DNA of 64,000 bases from Aurantibacter aestuarii (lineage in GTDB: Bacteria; Bacteroidota; Bacteroidia; Flavobacteriales; Flavobacteriaceae). This document shows, in pieces, positions 61,556 through 64,000 of this stretch. Location: contig NZ_PXOQ01000009.1 in the NCBI RefSeq assembly GCF_003008425.1, forward strand, positions 627,501 through 691,500, given 5' to 3'. The notes beneath the pieces were generated by a model. It was not told where the DNA came from and made no database searches. It saw only the letters and a program-made list of their open reading frames with translations. The first letter of the stretch is position 1. Each line of letters starts with the position of its first letter. Both the position numbers and the translations under genes were made by a program.

Positions 61556-61674
61556 TGTTTTATTATATATTTTATTTAATTTTTGAAATTGCTTTGTTTT
61601 CAATACTTTGGTATATCTATTGTAAATAAATTGAGTGTTCATTCTATTCCCAAATATTTAATGATTTGATTTTT

Positions 61675-63363
61675 ATGAGATATATGCCCCTATTTTTTTG
61701 TCTTTTTTTTATCAGCTTAAACGCACAAGATATATATCCTAAAGACTATTTTAAAAACCCGCTTGACATAGATATTGTACTTTCTGGTTCATTTGGAGAA
61801 TTACGCTCCAATCATTTTCACTCTGGTTTGGATATTAAAACACAAGGTCGTGAGGGTTTAAACATCTATTCTAGTGCAGATGGTTATGTAAGCCGCATTA
61901 AATTATCTCATTATGGTTACGGAAAAGCTATTTACATTACGCATCCTAATGGCTACACAACCGTTTATGGTCATTTAAAAGATTTTTCTGGTGAAATTGA
62001 AACTTACATTAAAAATAAACAATACGAAAAGGAAACTTATGAGATTGAATTATTTCCTACACCAACAGAACTTGTTTTAAAACAAGGAGACTTAATTGCA
62101 TTATCTGGAAACACAGGTGGTTCTGGTGGTCCACATTTGCATTTTGAAATTAGAGATAACGAAGAGCGCATAATAAATCCAATGCTGTTTGGTTTAACAG
62201 TAAAAGACAGTAAATCTCCGGAAATTGATGGGTTTTACGCCTATCCCTTAAATGACACTTCTCATGTAAACGGTTTTAATTCTAAGCAAAAAATAAGACT
62301 TACGAAACTTAAAACAGGAAGCTATAAAGCTGCAAATATAACCGCATACGGACAAATAGGTTTTGGTATAGAAAGTACAGACCAACACGATTTAGCTTAT
62401 AATAATAATGGTGTTTTTAAAATTGAAACCACTTATAATGGAGTCCCTAATTATAAAATAAATTTTGAACGCTTTTCTTTTGACGAATCAAAACATATTA
62501 ATCAATATATAGACTTTGAGCATTACTATGATAAAAAGAAGCGCATTCAAAAACTATATAAAGATTTAAATAATCCCTTAAGCCTCTACAAGTCTACCCT
62601 AAAAGATGGTATTATTAATGTAACCGAAAATAATGCTCATATTTATAAGGTGAACGTAAGCGATTATGATGGTAATAGTTCTGAAATAAGCTTGAATATT
62701 ACACCCGAGAAATCAACTAATATTATAAAAGAAGAAATATCAAAAACAAACAAGTTTATTAAGCGTGATGAAATTACAGAGTTAAAAGCTAACCACATCT
62801 CGGTAACTATTCCAAAATATACATTTTACAAAGACGTAACTCTAGATTTTAAAGTTAGTGGTGATACGGTTTCTATAACACCAAAAAACAAAGCGTTAAC
62901 TAATTACATTACTGTTTCTTTTGATATTTCAAACTATAAAGATAAAGATGTCGATGGTTTATATATTGCAGAACTTGTAGGCTGGAATAAATTTCCAAGT
63001 TATTCCTCAACCAAACGTATTGGCGATATTATTTATACTAAAACAAAAACTTTAGGAAGTTATACTGTTGCTTTTGATAAGGATAAACCAAGTATAACAC
63101 CTTTAAATTTTAGTGATGGAAAATGGATAAGCAACCATAAAACGCTAGAATTAAAAATAAATGATGCTACCACTGGCGTTGGCAATTATAGAGCGACCGT
63201 AAATGGTAAGTTTATTTTAATGGAGTATGACTATAAAACCAAAAAATTAGTTCATTTTTTTGATGATAATAAAGTTACAGACACTGAAAATAAATTAAAA
63301 TTAATCGTTACAGATAATGTAGGAAATAGCAGTACATTTGAAGCAACATTTTTTAGAAAATAA
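61675..63363 (+). CDS. M23-family metallopeptidase (LytM-type)
   Basis: 562 residues from the ATG at 61675 (MRYMPLFFCLFFISLNAQ), a signal peptide; a TTG three codons upstream also opens the frame. The LytM domain is unusually near the N-terminus: HSGLD (His49, Asp53) then GPHLHFEIRDNEE with the HxH motif, giving all zinc ligands for a peptidoglycan-cutting endopeptidase. After residue 170 the protein is beta-rich and repeat-like (ENNAHIYKVNVSDYDGNSSEISLNI, VSGDTVSITPKN, ATTGVGNYRATVNGKFI), possibly for wall binding or scaffolding. The downstream TonB-receptor gene starts 11 bases after its stop. Confidence 0.92.
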   Translation: MRYMPLFFCLFFISLNAQDIYPKDYFKNPLDIDIVLSGSFGELRSNHFHSGLDIKTQGREGLNIYSSADGYVSRIKLSHYGYGKAIYITHPNGYTTVYGHLKDFSGEIETYIKNKQYEKETYEIELFPTPTELVLKQGDLIALSGNTGGSGGPHLHFEIRDNEERIINPMLFGLTVKDSKSPEIDGFYAYPLNDTSHVNGFNSKQKIRLTKLKTGSYKAANITAYGQIGFGIESTDQHDLAYNNNGVFKIETTYNGVPNYKINFERFSFDESKHINQYIDFEHYYDKKKRIQKLYKDLNNPLSLYKSTLKDGIINVTENNAHIYKVNVSDYDGNSSEISLNITPEKSTNIIKEEISKTNKFIKRDEITELKANHISVTIPKYTFYKDVTLDFKVSGDTVSITPKNKALTNYITVSFDISNYKDKDVDGLYIAELVGWNKFPSYSSTKRIGDIIYTKTKTLGSYTVAFDKDKPSITPLNFSDGKWISNHKTLELKINDATTGVGNYRATVNGKFILMEYDYKTKKLVHFFDDNKVTDTENKLKLIVTDNVGNSSTFEATFFRK

Positions 63364-63374
63364 AATTTAGCTTT

Positions 63375-64000
63375 TTGAAAACAATCTATTTTTTTACAAG
63401 TTTTTGCCTTTTATTAGTTGCTAATGTGACTTTAGCTCAAAATGCGAGTATAAAAGGTGTGATTTTAGATGAATTTAACCAACCTATAGAAGGTGTTAAT
63501 ATTTCGTCTAACGGAAATGGCACACAATCTAACGAAAATGGTTTTTACAAGCTAGATGTTGCTGCTAACGAAACCTTTAACATCACCTTTTCACATATAT
63601 CTCATAAAAACGTTTCTGCTAACTTTCTTTTAGAACCAGGAGAACAATTTGAGTTTAACCCGGTAATGAAAGTAGACATCGAGCAAATTTCTACTGTTAC
63701 CATTAACGGGAAAAAGCGTAAAGATGTTGAAGGAATAGTAACCATTGCTCCTGCTCTACTTCGTAAAATCCCTGGCGCTAATGCAGGTGTAGAAAATATT
63801 TTAATGACGCTACCTGGCGTTAATTCAAATAATGAATTAAGTACACAATATTCTGTTAGAGGTGGAAATTTTGATGAAAACTTAGTGTATGTTAATGGTA
63901 TTGAAGTATACAGACCTTTTTTAATACGTTCGGGACAACAGGAAGGTTTTAGTTTTGTAAATAGTGATTTGGTTAGCAATGTTGAATTTTCAGCAGGTGG
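63375..64000 (+). CDS. TonB-dependent receptor with N-terminal carboxypeptidase-like domain (3' truncated by window)
   Basis: From a TTG at 63375 the frame is open to the window end, giving the first 208 residues. A signal peptide (MKTIYFFTSFCLLLVANVTLAQ) precedes a CarboxypepD_reg-like domain (ASIKGVILDEFNQPIEGVNISSNGNGTQSNENGFYKLDV), a linker and the plug: IVTIAPALLRKIPGANAGVENILMTLPGVNSNNELSTQYSVRGGNFDENLVYVNGIEVYRPF. It moves an unknown large substrate across the outer membrane using TonB energy. Eleven bases after the M23 gene, so probably co-transcribed. The sequence is incomplete at the end, so the barrel and partner SusD-like protein cannot be seen. Confidence 0.92.
   Translation, partial: MKTIYFFTSFCLLLVANVTLAQNASIKGVILDEFNQPIEGVNISSNGNGTQSNENGFYKLDVAANETFNITFSHISHKNVSANFLLEPGEQFEFNPVMKVDIEQISTVTINGKKRKDVEGIVTIAPALLRKIPGANAGVENILMTLPGVNSNNELSTQYSVRGGNFDENLVYVNGIEVYRPFLIRSGQQEGFSFVNSDLVSNVEFSAG

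Noticed and set aside
1-64000. CRISPR array, prophage, integrative element, restriction-modification or toxin-antitoxin operon
   Set aside because: No direct repeats with spacers, no phage structural or integrase genes (XerD is the housekeeping type), no known defence genes seen. Nothing in the window amounts to a new defence system.

Overview
The window is a contiguous stretch of an AT-rich chromosome from a member of the Flavobacteriaceae (phylum Bacteroidota). Lineage evidence: a type IX secretion protein (PorQ) and a T9SS-sorted M36 peptidase, a 6S-like RNA resembling the 6S-Flavo class, TAnnTTTG-type -7 promoter elements with TTG boxes about 20 bases upstream, almost no Shine-Dalgarno sequences, a glutamate 5-kinase without PUA domain, many small Bacteroidota-type lipoproteins and PorT-like beta-barrel proteins, and a TonB-dependent receptor with an N-terminal carboxypeptidase-like domain. 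No rRNA, tRNA, CRISPR, prophage or transposase gene was seen. Most of the window looks like core chromosome with small accessory or surface genes between housekeeping genes. | Layout. 1-7.4 kb: 3' end of an OmpA-family gene, a small lipoprotein, a conserved protein with kinase-like motifs, a YciO/Sua5 protein, a UvrD-type helicase and an AsmA-like protein. 7.5-20 kb: secreted M36 peptidase, a stand-alone FMN glutamate-synthase-like protein, proline synthesis (proB-proA), a large lipoprotein, a patatin and an M1 aminopeptidase. 20-27 kb: recG, a membrane TPR/HTH regulator and, divergently, a 1000-residue repeat-rich surface protein. 27-33 kb: two MiaE-like tRNA hydroxylases flanking rnpB, a secreted protein, dnaX with a frameshift site and a lipoprotein; then an esterase. 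33-41 kb: a long leftward gene run pyrR-pyrB-STAS-rnz-pdxH-sixA-ppk-ppx, linking pyrimidine synthesis, tRNA 3' processing, PLP and polyphosphate. 41-53 kb: rpsA, a LysM protein, cmk-porQ, lon, an MFS transporter, an M48 protease and two msrB genes. 53-64 kb: a repeat-rich gap, lpdA, aroQ, three tandem beta-barrel paralogues, xerD, rny, a 6S-like RNA, zapA and a coiled-coil partner, an M23 peptidase and the start of a TonB-dependent receptor. | Most notable points: dnaX is split by a run of ten A residues with the -1 frame open downstream, a gamma/tau expression site like those of E. coli and Thermus; a 182-nt rod-shaped RNA lies between zapA and rny; heptamer arrays (RACTGNN) recur at three intergenic sites, one of them joined to a GC-rich palindromic element at 53.5 kb that looks mobile; two complete MiaE-type diiron enzymes lie 4 kb apart; and three beta-barrel genes were duplicated together with their terminators and promoters.
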